DNA of 54,615 bases from an uncultured Chloroflexota bacterium (lineage in GTDB: Bacteria; Chloroflexota; Limnocylindria; Limnocylindrales; CSP1-4). This document shows positions 17,763-26,753 of the stretch, one piece after another. The first letter of the stretch is position 1. Every line of letters starts with the position of its first letter. The stretch spans positions 1 through 54,615 of the forward strand of contig CAIYHO010000155.1 of the NCBI GenBank assembly GCA_903925955.1. The letters are read 5' to 3'. The position numbers were made by a program, and so were the translations under genes. Below the pieces are notes generated by a model, which saw nothing but the letters and a program-made list of their open reading frames with translations, was not told where the DNA came from and ran no database searches.

Positions 17763-18845
17763 TCAGTCGTTGTAGAGCCGCTCCTCGATGAGCTTCTCCT
17801 GGACTTGGCGCCCGATGGGGTCAAAGCAGGAGAACTCGAAGTGCTTCTCGAACTCGTACTCCACCGTGTCGGGGCCGCCCCGGTTCTTCTCCACCGTGAG
17901 CACAATCCAGTCGCGGAACCGCTGCGCCGCATGCGGGTTGAACTCGATGTTCACCTTCGCGACGATGTTGTACTTCTCGTTGAGGATGAAGATGATGTCG
18001 GCCTCGTAGTTGATGGCCGATGACCCGCGCAGGTGGTAGTTGCGCAGCCGGGCTGCCTTGAGGCCCTCCTTGTCGGCCGCAACAATCGCCAGCATCCCCA
18101 CGCCCTCGGTGAGCGCAATGTCCTTGAGGCCGTTCACCACGGAGGTGACCTTCTCGGTCTCGGTGGGCGGCTCGGGCAGGACGGGCACCTTCTGGAGGTA
18201 GTCCACCATGACGATCAGCGGGCGGTCCCCGCTGATCTCGCGGTGCTGGCGGACCAGGTCGCGGATGCCGTCGATGGTCCCAGCCGTCTGCGAGCCACGG
18301 AGCAGGAAGAGGCGGTGGCCGTACCGCGCAATCTTGTCCACTGATGGCCGCAGGCGCGGGTTGGCAGTCAGCTGGACGGTGGTGCCGCTGCCGTCGGGCA
18401 TCCCCGCCAGCAGGATCTCCTTGCGGACATCCGCAATCTTCACACCGGCGGAGCGATCCGGCAGCCTGTCGATCACAGACTCGGCCGCAATCAAGCGGTT
18501 GAGCAGGTACTGCTCGTCGTGCTCAAAGCAGATGTAGAGGACATTGGCGCGCCCGCCGCTGGCGACGTTGCGCGCCATCTGGAGCGCCATCGTCGTCTTG
18601 CCTGTGCCCTGGGCGCCGCCGATGAGGAGCAGTTCGCCCGGACGCAAGCCGCCGCCGATGGCGCGGTCCACCGGGGTCATCCCCAGCGGAATGGGCTGAT
18701 ACTCGTCAACCTCCCCGGCAGCGATCCTCTCGCTGAGGTCCACCAGCACGTCCATGGCGGAGCGTGGTGTCAGGCTGCCGTTAGGACCCTCAACCCGCCA
18801 TGCTGCGCGGGGCGCCAGCTGGATGTCATCGGGCTCGCTTGCCAT
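17763..18845 (-). CDS. DnaB-helicase-like RecA-fold ATPase
   Basis: A 360-residue protein with one RecA/DnaB-C-type ATPase domain. Walker A GGAQGTGKTT is at 76-85; the DnaB-like GGGLRPGELLLI precedes it, and Walker B is in PLIVMVDYLQK (about 205-215). A later DnaB-family region reads LRGSSAINYEADIIFIL, and VEKNRGGPDTVEYEF resembles the DnaB C-terminal KxRxG segment. The N-terminal DnaB collar domain is missing, and the first 50 residues are unlike it. It may be a RadA/KaiC/DnaB-like accessory ATPase rather than the replicative helicase. GGGAGG lies nine bases upstream of the ATG. It is followed closely by ppa and thpR. Confidence 0.82.
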   Translation of the reverse strand: MASEPDDIQLAPRAAWRVEGPNGSLTPRSAMDVLVDLSERIAAGEVDEYQPIPLGMTPVDRAIGGGLRPGELLLIGGAQGTGKTTMALQMARNVASGGRANVLYICFEHDEQYLLNRLIAAESVIDRLPDRSAGVKIADVRKEILLAGMPDGSGTTVQLTANPRLRPSVDKIARYGHRLFLLRGSQTAGTIDGIRDLVRQHREISGDRPLIVMVDYLQKVPVLPEPPTETEKVTSVVNGLKDIALTEGVGMLAIVAADKEGLKAARLRNYHLRGSSAINYEADIIFILNEKYNIVAKVNIEFNPHAAQRFRDWIVLTVEKNRGGPDTVEYEFEKHFEFSCFDPIGRQVQEKLIEERLYND

Positions 18846-18932
18846 CGGCGCCAACCTCCCTGCCTCTCTCGTGTGACGGGCCTGCTCCCCGAGCGCCCCC
18901 GGGCCGGGACTCCCGGCGTCCGGCCCGCATGG

Positions 18933-20345
18933 TCAGCGGCGCATCGCCGCCAGCTCGTCCCAGAACCGCGCAATGACCCTGGTGCCACTCTCAAAGTTGG
19001 CCTCGCTGAGCCACTCGTTGGGAGCGTGGGCGTTGCAGTTGGGCTGCGGAAAGCCAAGCAGCACCACCGGAAGGCCCAGCACGTGGTCAAACGCGGCGGT
19101 CACCGGGATCGAGCCGCCCTCGCGCATAAACACGGGCTCTACCCCGTAGACCGCTCGGAGTGCTCGAACCGCCGCCTGGGTTGCCGGATGATCCGTGGGC
19201 GTGAGGCTGGCCTCGCCGCCGTGGATGTACGTGGTGGTCACGGTGACGCCTGGCGGCGCAATCTGCGCCACATAGTCACGCAGAGCCTCAAAGATCTTGG
19301 TGGGGTTCTGCTTGGCAACGAGGCGCGTGGACAGCTTTGCGTGGGCGTGTGCCGGAATGATGGTCTTGGCGCCGTCACCCTGAAAGCCGCCCCAGATGCC
19401 GTTCACATCAAGCGTTGGGCGCGAGGTCTTGCTCTCGAGGATGGTCCAGCCAGCCTCGCCAACCAGGGCGGGAACCCCCGTCTCCTCGCGGTACGCCTCA
19501 GCATCAAACGGCAGGGCCGCCATCGCAGCCCGCTCATCGGGGGTCAGCGCCACAACGTCGTCGTAGAAGCCGGGGATCTTCACGCGGCCATCGGGACCCT
19601 TGAGCGACGCGATGATCCGCGCCAGGGCGTTTGCCGGGTTCTCAACCGCGCCGCCGTACCCGCCCGAGTGGAGGTCCACCGGCGAGAGCACCACGTCAAT
19701 CTGGGCGTACATGATGCCCCGCAGGCCAACGGTGATGGCCGGCACGTTGCCCTCGAAGAAGGTGGTGTCGCTGATCACCGCCACATCGGCCGCCAGCCGG
19801 CTGCGGTTTGGCCCAATCCACGCAAAGAGGCTATCGGAGCCGTACTCCTCCTCGCCCTCAAACACAAACGTCAGGTTGACGGCGGGCGCACGACCCACCA
19901 GCCGCAGCGCCTCCAGGGCGTACAGGTGCATGACAATCTGGCCCTTGTCGTCGGCAACTCCGCGCCCGACAAAGCGGCCATCCTCGAGGAAGGGGTCGAA
20001 CGGCCCGGTCTCCCAGAGATCAAGCGGATCAGCAGGCTGGACGTCGAAATGGCAGTACACAAGCGCCGTGGGGGCGCCGGGTGCCTCGTGGATCTTGCCG
20101 TAGACGATGGGGTGCAGATCGGTCTTGACCACCTCCACCTCCGTCGCCTTCAGGCCGCGCAGGCGATCGGCAATCCACTCAGCGGCCGTGACCATGTCCG
20201 CGGCATGCTCGGGCAGCGCCGAGATGCTGGGAATGCGGGCGAACTCCAGGAGCGCCTCCGCCCGCGCCTCGCGGAGCGACGTCATCGCCGCTTCAAGGCT
20301 GGGGTCGAGCGCTGTGCTGCCGGGGATGGCGGAGTTCGCGGTCAT
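18933..20345 (-). CDS. M20 family dipeptidase
   Basis: A 470-residue zinc peptidase of the M20 family (CNDP/PepV-like dipeptidase group). Metal-site segments are VYCHFDVQPAD (His98, Asp100 region), GVADDKGQIVMH, FEGEEEYGS (the Glu-Glu pair with catalytic Glu), ISDTTFF and the late NAHAPNEWL (final His). The central dimerisation domain (about 200-320) with VDLHSGGYGGAVENP is typical of cytosolic non-specific dipeptidases. It probably recycles di- and tripeptides. The start at 20345 is taken as the first ATG after a short GC-rich spacer. Upstream is the ftsH terminator-like hairpin. Confidence 0.93.
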   Translation of the reverse strand: MTANSAIPGSTALDPSLEAAMTSLREARAEALLEFARIPSISALPEHAADMVTAAEWIADRLRGLKATEVEVVKTDLHPIVYGKIHEAPGAPTALVYCHFDVQPADPLDLWETGPFDPFLEDGRFVGRGVADDKGQIVMHLYALEALRLVGRAPAVNLTFVFEGEEEYGSDSLFAWIGPNRSRLAADVAVISDTTFFEGNVPAITVGLRGIMYAQIDVVLSPVDLHSGGYGGAVENPANALARIIASLKGPDGRVKIPGFYDDVVALTPDERAAMAALPFDAEAYREETGVPALVGEAGWTILESKTSRPTLDVNGIWGGFQGDGAKTIIPAHAHAKLSTRLVAKQNPTKIFEALRDYVAQIAPPGVTVTTTYIHGGEASLTPTDHPATQAAVRALRAVYGVEPVFMREGGSIPVTAAFDHVLGLPVVLLGFPQPNCNAHAPNEWLSEANFESGTRVIARFWDELAAMRR

Positions 20346-20401
20346 GACGGCTCCTCAGTAGCGGTGCGGCGGTGCGGCGGTGCGATGAGCCGATCCTAGC
20401 G

Positions 20402-20432
20402 CGAAGGGCGGCCCTTGCGGGACCGCCCTTCG
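20402..20432 (-). terminator. 10-bp perfect hairpin behind ftsH
   Basis: CGAAGGGCGG (20402-20411) and CCGCCCTTCG (20423-20432) pair perfectly around an 11-nt loop, beginning 26 nt after the ftsH stop codon. There is no clear T-run, but the strong GC stem between ftsH and the M20 gene fits a transcription-end or mRNA-stabilising hairpin. Confidence 0.6.
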
Positions 20433-20457
20433 ATCGGCTTGCGGGGTTAGGTGCAGG

Positions 20458-22398
20458 TCAGGCCGGCTGTGGGGCCGGGTTTGGCGCAGGCGCGCTGCCT
20501 GCGGCGGGATCGCCTTCTGCGTCGGTGGGCTCGGTCATCACCCGGGGAATACCCGCGTGACGCTCGGGCTTTGGCGGCAGATCCGTGAACAGCGTTGCGA
20601 ACCCTTCCGCGTCCACTGTCTCCTCGGTGATCAGCTTCTCGGCCAGACGGTCAAGACGCTCGCGATGCGTGGTCAGCACCTCGGTTGCCCGATCGTAAGC
20701 GCGGTCGATGATGGCGCGGACTTCCTCGTCGATCAGCTTGGCGATGTCCTCGCTGAAGTTGCGCTTCTCACCGAGGTCACGCCCGAGGAACACCATTTCC
20801 TCGCGCTTGCCAAACGAGAGCGGCCCAAGCTTGTCGCTCATGCCAAACTCGGTGACCATCCGGCGCGCCAGGTCCGTTGCCTTTTCGATGTCGTTGCTGG
20901 CACCCGTGGTGGTGTCCCCGAAGACGAGCCGCTCCGCGACGTTGCCGCCCAGGAGCCCTGCGATCTTGTCTTCGAACTCGGTCTTGCTCTGGAGGTAGCG
21001 GTCCTCCGTGGGCAGCGCCATCGTGTAGCCAAGGGCCATGCCGCGGCTGATGACGGTGACCTTGGCAACCGGGTCGCACTTGGGCAGGATCCGCTGCACG
21101 ATTGCGTGACCGCCCTCGTGGTAGGCAATGATCCGCTTCTCTTCGTCGGAGATGAGCCGGCTCTTGCGCTCCGGACCCGCGACGATGCGCTCGAGGGCCT
21201 CGGAGAACTCGTTCATCCCGATGACCTTCTTGTTGCGCCGCGCCGCAAGGATCGCTGCCTCGTTGACAAGGTTGGCGAGATCCGCGCCGGAGAAGCCGGG
21301 CGACTGGCGCGCGATCTCCTCCACGACGATGGCCTTGTCAAGGGGCTTGCCCTTGCTGTGGACCTTGAGGATTGCGGTACGGCCCCTCATGTCCGGCCGG
21401 TCCAGGATCACCTGGCGGTCGAACCGGCCCGGGCGCAGCAGCGCCGGATCCAGCACGTCTGGGCGGTTGGTGGCGGCCACGACGATCACGTTGGTGTTCG
21501 TGTCAAAGCCGTCCATCTCAACAAGGATCTGGTTGAGGGTCTGCTCGCGCTCGTCGTGGCTGCCGCCGAGGCCGGCGCCGCGCTGGCGGCCCACCGCGTC
21601 AATCTCGTCCACAAACACGATGCAGGGGCTGTTGCGCTTGGCCTGGTCAAACAGGTCACGCACGCGGCTGGCGCCAACGCCCACAAACATCTCAACAAAC
21701 TCGGAGCCCGAGATGCTGAAGAACGGCACGCCAGCCTCACCCGCAACGGCACGCGCCATCAGCGTCTTGCCGGTGCCGGGAGGGCCCACAAGCAGCACGC
21801 CGCGCGGGATGCGGGCGCCCAGCGAGTTGAACTTCTCCGGGAACTTGAGGAACTCCACCACTTCCTGGAGCTCGGTCTTGGCCTCGTCAACGCCCGCGAC
21901 ATCCGCAAACGTGACGACGGTCTTGTTGCCCAGGAACATGCGCGCCCGGCTCTTCCCGAAGGACATCGCCTGGTTATTGGTTCCCTGGGCTTGGCGCATC
22001 ATGAAGAAGATGAAGCCGCCGATGATCAGCAGCGGCAGGAGGCCCGAGACGAGCAGGCTGACCCAGCTGCTGTCCGACGAGGGCTTCTTGATATAGACGT
22101 CGGGCTTGAGGGTCACGCCGCCGGCAACTGCCGCCGTGGACATGTCCTTGGACACGTCGCCCGTGATTGGGTTGGGGACAACCACGGTGTACGTGCTGTT
22201 GTCCGAGATGGTGACCAAGAGGGTCTCACCCTCTTGGACGGCCTTCTGCACCTTGCCGGCCTTCACGTCGTCTAGGAATCGGAGGTAGCCCTCCTGCGCC
22301 TGGGGCGTTGATGACGTGACCCACGTATAGAGCAACGCCACGACACCCGCCACCAAGACGAGCATCACGATGCCGTTGCGCAGGAATTTTGTGTTCAA
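20458..22398 (-). CDS. ftsH: ATP-dependent zinc metalloprotease FtsH
   Basis: A 646-residue membrane AAA+ protease that degrades unassembled membrane proteins and regulators. TM1 is at about residues 8-26, the extracytoplasmic domain at 30-110, TM2 at 112-134. Walker A GPPGTGKT is at 205-212, Walker B IVFVDEID at 260-267, the second region of homology [17 protein letters not shown] begins at 309. The zinc motif is His427-Glu-Gly-Gly-His431 (HEGGH; HEAGH is commoner). The C-terminus is a proline/alanine-rich tail. TTG at 22398 is favoured: it has GGAGG eight bases upstream and starts LNTKFLRNG. The first in-frame ATG/GTG upstream would start inside the tRNA terminator. Confidence 0.94.
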   Translation of the reverse strand: MNTKFLRNGIVMLVLVAGVVALLYTWVTSSTPQAQEGYLRFLDDVKAGKVQKAVQEGETLLVTISDNSTYTVVVPNPITGDVSKDMSTAAVAGGVTLKPDVYIKKPSSDSSWVSLLVSGLLPLLIIGGFIFFMMRQAQGTNNQAMSFGKSRARMFLGNKTVVTFADVAGVDEAKTELQEVVEFLKFPEKFNSLGARIPRGVLLVGPPGTGKTLMARAVAGEAGVPFFSISGSEFVEMFVGVGASRVRDLFDQAKRNSPCIVFVDEIDAVGRQRGAGLGGSHDEREQTLNQILVEMDGFDTNTNVIVVAATNRPDVLDPALLRPGRFDRQVILDRPDMRGRTAILKVHSKGKPLDKAIVVEEIARQSPGFSGADLANLVNEAAILAARRNKKVIGMNEFSEALERIVAGPERKSRLISDEEKRIIAYHEGGHAIVQRILPKCDPVAKVTVISRGMALGYTMALPTEDRYLQSKTEFEDKIAGLLGGNVAERLVFGDTTTGASNDIEKATDLARRMVTEFGMSDKLGPLSFGKREEMVFLGRDLGEKRNFSEDIAKLIDEEVRAIIDRAYDRATEVLTTHRERLDRLAEKLITEETVDAEGFATLFTDLPPKPERHAGIPRVMTEPTDAEGDPAAGSAPAPNPAPQPA

Positions 22399-22546
22399 AC
22401 GGAGCGCCTCCGAGAGGGTTGGCCGACGTGAAAGCCGACCGTTGGCCGAGTATAGCGCCGGGTCCCCTTCACCCCCCTTTGGCGGGCAACTTGGGCTGCG
22501 GGTCGCAACTGTGGTTCGCTTGGGGTCGATGGGCGGATGTGCCAGA

Positions 22547-22584
22547 CACAAAGAAAGACCGCCCGGGACGAAACCCAGGCGGTC
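22547..22584 (-). terminator. Intrinsic terminator of the CAU tRNA
   Basis: On the minus strand GACCGCC (22578-22584) and GGCGGTC (22557-22563) form a stem extended by GGG/CCC pairs around a TTTCGT-containing loop. It is followed by TTTCTTTGT. It begins 13 nt after the tRNA CCA end, a textbook rho-independent terminator that ends the tRNA transcript before ftsH. Confidence 0.8.
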
Positions 22585-22597
22585 AGAACGTGCCGTT

Positions 22598-22672
22598 TGG
22601 TGGCTGGGGACAGAATCGAACTGTCGACCGGGCGGTTATGAGTCGCCTGCTCTGCCGCTGAGCTACCCAGCC
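22598..22672 (-). tRNA. tRNA with CAU anticodon (elongator Met or Ile2)
   Basis: A 75-nt cloverleaf with encoded CCA. The acceptor stem GGCTGGG/CCCAGCC, D stem GCTC/GAGC, T stem GACAG/CTGTC with TTCGATT loop, and anticodon loop CTCATAA are all present. The anticodon stem GGCGA/CCGCC has an A-C mismatch at its loop end, and the three G-C pairs of an initiator tRNA are absent, so it is not fMet. The run AGGCGACTCATAA followed by CCGGTCG resembles tRNA-Ile2, whose CAU is modified to lysidine, as much as elongator tRNA-Met. Identity is therefore left open. It has its own promoter and terminator. Confidence 0.93.
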
Positions 22673-22682
22673 ACGGGCGGCG

Positions 22683-22712
22683 ATTGTACCGACACGCCGC
22701 AGGACCTGCCAG
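22683..22712 (-). promoter_or_regulatory. Promoter of the CAU tRNA
   Basis: On the minus strand CTGGCA (22712-22707, 4/6 match to TTGACA) is separated by 18 nt from TACAAT (22688-22683, 5/6 match to TATAAT). The latter lies 10 nt before the 5' end of the tRNA. The arrangement is that of a sigma-70 type stable-RNA promoter. Confidence 0.6.
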
Positions 22713-22797
22713 CCCTGTCGGTTGCGGGACAATCTTGAGTCGCAGGGCCGGAGGACAGACAATAGACCGGACCAAGGATCGATCACGGGAGGCACTC

Positions 22798-23724
22798 ATG
22801 GGCAACAACGAGCCGGGCCAGGGCGGGATCCCCGGGTGGGGCCAGCCGCAGGAGCCACAGCAGGCGCCGCAGCAGGCGCCGCAACCGCAGCCCGGGTGGG
22901 GCCAGCAGCCCTCCCCGCAGGCGCAGCAGCCGCAGCAGCAGGGCTGGGGCGCTCCCCCGCCGCAGGCGCCGCCGCAGGCGCCGCAGCCGCAGCCCGGGTG
23001 GGGCGCTCCCCCGCCGCAACAGCAGGGCTGGGGCACGCCGCCACCGCAACAGCAGCAGCAGCCCGCGTGGGGCGCGCCGCCTCCGGCCGGCTGGAACCCC
23101 GCGCCTCCCCAGAAGCAGGGCAACGGCTGTCTCAAGGGCTGCCTGATCGTCGGCGGCATTCTGCTTGTGCTGGCCATCCTCGCCGTCATCGGCCTGACGG
23201 TCTTCGGCCTGAAGTTCGCAGGCGACATGGGCATCGGTGCCAACGGCGAGATCAAGGAGTGTCCGTACGTCTCCAATGCGGACTTGGCGAAGGTGCTCGG
23301 CTCGGATGCCACCGCAATTCCGATCAGCGGGATCGCGGACGCAACCCTCGGCATGGCACTCGACAAGCGCGTCATCAAGGACGCGGACAACTGCATGCTG
23401 ACCGTCGGCTCCGGCGCCAGCACCGACACAGGCGGCTTTGGCCGGATCGCCAAGTACAGCGGCGGTGACGCCAGCTCCAAGTTCTCTGCAGAGAAGAAGG
23501 CCGCCGACGCTGGGGCCTACCTCGGCGATGACGTCAGCGGTCTGGGCGATCAGGCCTTCTGCACCACGGCAAGTGAGACCTACCCGGGCCTCGGCGTCCT
23601 GGTCCGCAAGGGCAACGACCTGGTCTACGTGAGCATGCTCGACGCAGCACCAATCGCGAGCGACGGGAGTCTTGCCACAAGCTGCGCAGTCGCACAGCAG
23701 TTAGCCAAGCTCGTCATCAAGTAG
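22798..23724 (+). CDS. Pro/Gln/Trp-rich single-pass membrane protein
   Basis: A 308-residue protein of unknown function. Residues 1-100 are low-complexity and cytoplasmic by topology, with repeated GWG modules such as QPGWGAPPPQ, QQGWGTPPPQ and QQPAWGAPPP. A short basic/Cys segment (GNGCLKGCLI) precedes one membrane helix (about 117-140). The outer part (about 150-308) contains three or four cysteines and looks like a small globular exported domain (ECPYVSNADLAKVLGSDA...). Its first cysteine starts a motif reminiscent of DUF-type sensor domains but I cannot assign one. GGGAGG lies five bases upstream of ATG. It is monocistronic and faces a convergent gene 24 nt away. Confidence 0.85.
   Translation: MGNNEPGQGGIPGWGQPQEPQQAPQQAPQPQPGWGQQPSPQAQQPQQQGWGAPPPQAPPQAPQPQPGWGAPPPQQQGWGTPPPQQQQQPAWGAPPPAGWNPAPPQKQGNGCLKGCLIVGGILLVLAILAVIGLTVFGLKFAGDMGIGANGEIKECPYVSNADLAKVLGSDATAIPISGIADATLGMALDKRVIKDADNCMLTVGSGASTDTGGFGRIAKYSGGDASSKFSAEKKAADAGAYLGDDVSGLGDQAFCTTASETYPGLGVLVRKGNDLVYVSMLDAAPIASDGSLATSCAVAQQLAKLVIK
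22840..23095 (+). repeat. PQ/GW-coding repeat tract
   Basis: Within the preceding gene, blocks of CAGGCGCCGCAG and CAGCCCGGGTGGGG are reiterated several times with small changes, encoding QAPQ and QPGWG modules. Length variation by slippage between strains is likely. Confidence 0.75.
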
Positions 23725-23748
23725 GTTCGGAACCGGTACCCGGCGGGG

Positions 23749-24210
23749 TCAGCCCCCGGCGCCACCAGCGTCGGATGGGTCCCCGCCGGGGCCGAACAGC
23801 AGCCGCAGCCAGGACTCCAGCGGGTTCGATCGCTCAGCGGATCGGCCCAACTTCATCCCCACGCTCCCCGGAGCGTCCGAGGCGAGCGGCTGTGCGTCTG
23901 CCGCAAGCGAGAACGGGATCTCGTTCGCGCCGCCAAGGCGGTACTGGCGCGCCTGTTGGGCGACATACGCGCTCTGCCCCACAAGCGTGAGTTCACCTTC
24001 CAGCGCCGCCACGGTCGCCTTGCGCTCAGCGTTCGCCTGCTGCATCGCCTCAACCCGGGCTGTGGCCTCGCCGGCCTGCCCCACCTGGTGCGCGAACAGC
24101 ACGATGACCCATGCCGCCACCATGGCGCCGAGCAGCAGCGCAATGCGTCGCCGCGTCAATCCGGCCACTGGAAGATCGGCGAGCGAGCGGGCCGGGATGG
24201 CGGTCACCAT
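23749..24210 (-). CDS. FtsB/DivIC-like septum formation initiator protein
   Basis: A 153-residue single-pass protein. A short basic N-terminus precedes a membrane helix (about 22-41). A coiled coil follows (about 44-76: EATARVEAMQQANAERKATV), then a conserved-looking motif QSAYVAQQARQYRLGGANEIPF. That last motif, with its Ala-Arg-x-Tyr/Leu-Gly-Glu/Asn pattern, is typical of FtsB/DivIC proteins that join FtsL and FtsQ at the division septum. The ATG at 24210 has GGAAGG seven bases upstream. An ATG at 24267 would add 19 residues without a ribosome site. It is divergent from the MrfA-like helicase gene. Confidence 0.85.
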   Translation of the reverse strand: MVTAIPARSLADLPVAGLTRRRIALLLGAMVAAWVIVLFAHQVGQAGEATARVEAMQQANAERKATVAALEGELTLVGQSAYVAQQARQYRLGGANEIPFSLAADAQPLASDAPGSVGMKLGRSAERSNPLESWLRLLFGPGGDPSDAGGAGG

Positions 24211-24251
24211 CGGGCGACCTTCCGCCTCTCGAGGGGTCATCGCGTCGGGTT

Positions 24252-24327
24252 CGTCGAATCGATGCATCCGCGTGAGCGTAGCTTCACTCGCAACGACTGT
24301 CAACCACTGATGCGTACGTCGAATCGA
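24252..24327. promoter_or_regulatory. CGTCGAATCGA direct repeat in divergent spacer
   Basis: CGTCGAATCGA occurs at 24252-24262 and again at 24317-24327 (65 bp apart), in the spacer between the FtsB-like gene and the MrfA-like gene. Each copy contains the self-complementary core TCGA-ATCGA-like TCGAATCGA. Such paired sites in a divergent control region could bind a shared regulator. No known consensus (including LexA) is matched. Confidence 0.4.
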
Positions 24328-24446
24328 CGCCACAACGGGTCCTTGCCGCACGAGGCGTGACATCCAAGGTGGCACAGCACCCCTTGCGCATCGGCCCAAG
24401 GTGCGCCAACATTCGCACATCCGTTCTATTTGCCACCGGAGCCGGC

Positions 24447-26753
24447 ATGCGCACCTACGCCCCAGCCTCAACCATCGCTGTTCTGGATCGGCTGCTCGAG
24501 GAGCCGTCGCTTGCGCGCGGCGTCGTCCACCATGAGGTGCGGCCGGTGCGGGATGCGGTCTACGCAGAGTGGCCGGACTGGCTTGATGAGCGGCTCCGCC
24601 GCGGCCTCGCCAAGCGAGGGATCGAGCGGCCGTACATTCACCAGGCAGAGGCCATTGAGGCCGTACACGCGGGTCGTGACGTCGTCGTCGTCACACCTAC
24701 CGCGTCAGGCAAGTCGCTGACGTACATGGTTCCCGTCCTGCAGGCGCTGGCGGAGGACCCCTCAGCACGTGCGCTGTTCCTGTTCCCCACCAAGGCGCTC
24801 GGCCAAGACCAAGTCGCTGAGCTTGCGGCGCTCGTCAAGGACGCAGAGCTCGAGGTCGCGTCGGCCTGCTATGACGGGGACACGCCGGCCCCCATTCGCT
24901 CAGCCATCCGCAAGGCCGGCCAAGTGGTGGTGACCAACCCGGACATGCTCCACTCGGCCATCCTCCCCCACCACACAAAGTGGTTCCAGCTGTTTGAGCA
25001 GTTGCGCGTCATCGTGGTGGATGAGCTGCACACATACCGCGGCGTCTTCGGCAGCCACGTGGCCAACGTCCTGCGCCGCCTGCTGCGCATCTGCGCCCAC
25101 TACGGCAGCCATCCAGTGATCGTGTGCTGCTCGGCAACCATCGGCAACCCCGCCGAACTGGCGGAAACCCTCACCGGGCGGCCGGTCCAGCTGGTGGATC
25201 GCAATGGCGCCCCAGCCGGCGAGAAGCATCTGCTCCTGGTAGATCCCCCGGTGCTGGACGCATCCACAGGCGCACGCGGTTCGGCCCTCACGCTGGCAGA
25301 GCGGTGGGCGGTGCCGTTCCTCCGCGCCGGTCGCCAAACGGTGGTGTTCGGGAAATCCCGCATGGCGGTCGAGATCATGCTCAGCAACCTGCGGGAGCGC
25401 ATGCGCGAGGATCTGGGCCCCCGCAGCCGGATCCGCGGCTACCGCGGCGGGTATCTGCCCACGGAGCGCCGCTCCATCGAGCAGGGGCTCAGAGACGGCG
25501 AGGTGCTCGGCGTCGTGTCCACCAATGCGCTTGAACTCGGCGTCGATATCGGCCGCCTGGACGTCGCCGTGCTTGCAGGCTATCCCGGGTCCATCGCCGC
25601 AACCTGGCAGCAGATGGGGCGCGCTGGCCGCCGCGGCGATGTCAGCGTGGCAGTGCTGGTCGCCTCGCCCGCGCCTGTGGACCAGTATGTGATCCACCAT
25701 CCGGAGTTCATCCTCGGCGGCCGTCCAGAGGAGGCCCGGCTGGATCCGGACAACCTCCACGTACTGCTGGCCCACTTGCGCGCCGCTGTATTCGAGCTGC
25801 CGTTTGAGGCGGGTGAATGGTTTGGCCCAGGCCCTGCGGACGAGCTGCTTGCATTCCTCGGTGAGGGCGGACAGGTTCGCCAAGCCGAGGACGGGCGCTG
25901 GTACTGGAGCTCGGAGAACTTCCCTGCCTCTGAGGTCTCCCTCAGGACAGCGGCCCCTGAGAACGTCGTCATCATCAACACCACGCCAGACAGGCCCCGC
26001 GTTCTGGGCGAGGTGGACCTCTTCTCGGCCCAGGTGCTCGTCCATCAGCACGCCATCTACATGCACGAGTCGGTGCAGTACCACGTGGACAAGCTTGATT
26101 GGGGCGAGCGCAAGGCGTACGTCCACAAGATCGACGCAGACCACTACACGTATGCCAACCGCGCCGTAACCCTCAAGCCCCTGGACGTGTTTGATCGCGC
26201 TCCCGCAACAGGCGGCACACGGGTCCACGGCGAGGTCATGGTTGCCAGCCTCGTCACGCTGTACAAGAAGCTCAAGTTCGGCACAGATGAGAACGTGGGC
26301 TGGGGGCCTATCGATCTGCCGGAGATTGAGCTGCAGACCACGGCGTACTGGCTCACAACTGAGGACGCCGCGGTCGGCTGGCGCAGGGACGAGCTGGACG
26401 TTGCCCTGATCGGCGCGGGGCGGGCGATCCAGGCCGTTGCCGCCGTCCTGCTCATGGTGGACCCTCGGGACCTGGGGCTTGTCGCCCAAGTCCGATCGCC
26501 CCACCATGAGGCACCCACGATCTACCTGTACGAGGCCGTCCCTGGCGGTGTCGGCCTCTCGGAGCGCCTGTTCGGACGCCACGACGAACTGGTAGACGGC
26601 GCGGCAGAACTCATCCGCGCCTGCCCATGTGATGCAGGCTGCCCGGCGTGCACAGGACCAAGACTCGAGCCCGATGTTGACGGCAAGGCGCTGGCGCTGA
26701 GGCTCCTCGCTGCGCTGGCAGCGGAGCGGCGTCCGCGAACCGCCGTCGCATGA
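24447..26753 (+). CDS. mrfA: MrfA/YprA-type DEAD-box helicase with DUF1998 zinc motif
   Basis: A 768-residue superfamily 2 helicase. The Q-like HQAEAIEA precedes Walker A PTASGKS (84-90), motif Ia FLFPTKALGQDQ, motif II VDELH, motif III CCSATIGNP, and the C-terminal helicase motifs STNALELGVDIG and QQMGRAGRRG. The C-terminal DUF1998 domain has the four cysteines of CPCDAGCPACTG. This architecture matches Bacillus YprA/MrfA and the Hrq1 branch, involved in repair of mitomycin-C adducts. GGAG lies five bases before the ATG at 24447. Its stop overlaps the next gene by 4 nt (ATGA), so helicase and exonuclease are coupled. Confidence 0.92.
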   Translation: MRTYAPASTIAVLDRLLEEPSLARGVVHHEVRPVRDAVYAEWPDWLDERLRRGLAKRGIERPYIHQAEAIEAVHAGRDVVVVTPTASGKSLTYMVPVLQALAEDPSARALFLFPTKALGQDQVAELAALVKDAELEVASACYDGDTPAPIRSAIRKAGQVVVTNPDMLHSAILPHHTKWFQLFEQLRVIVVDELHTYRGVFGSHVANVLRRLLRICAHYGSHPVIVCCSATIGNPAELAETLTGRPVQLVDRNGAPAGEKHLLLVDPPVLDASTGARGSALTLAERWAVPFLRAGRQTVVFGKSRMAVEIMLSNLRERMREDLGPRSRIRGYRGGYLPTERRSIEQGLRDGEVLGVVSTNALELGVDIGRLDVAVLAGYPGSIAATWQQMGRAGRRGDVSVAVLVASPAPVDQYVIHHPEFILGGRPEEARLDPDNLHVLLAHLRAAVFELPFEAGEWFGPGPADELLAFLGEGGQVRQAEDGRWYWSSENFPASEVSLRTAAPENVVIINTTPDRPRVLGEVDLFSAQVLVHQHAIYMHESVQYHVDKLDWGERKAYVHKIDADHYTYANRAVTLKPLDVFDRAPATGGTRVHGEVMVASLVTLYKKLKFGTDENVGWGPIDLPEIELQTTAYWLTTEDAAVGWRRDELDVALIGAGRAIQAVAAVLLMVDPRDLGLVAQVRSPHHEAPTIYLYEAVPGGVGLSERLFGRHDELVDGAAELIRACPCDAGCPACTGPRLEPDVDGKALALRLLAALAAERRPRTAVA

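Noticed and set aside
18519..20399. 626-codon open frame on the plus strand
   Set aside because: Antisense to the DnaB-like ATPase and M20 dipeptidase; no recognisable protein features.
22449..22454. TATACT as an ftsH -10 element
   Set aside because: No -35 hexamer at a suitable distance; a GC-rich run sits where one should be. Possible but not supported.
22399..22551. Longer ftsH start at 22551
   Set aside because: The extension would begin inside the tRNA terminator and lacks family similarity; TTG at 22398 has a strong ribosome site.
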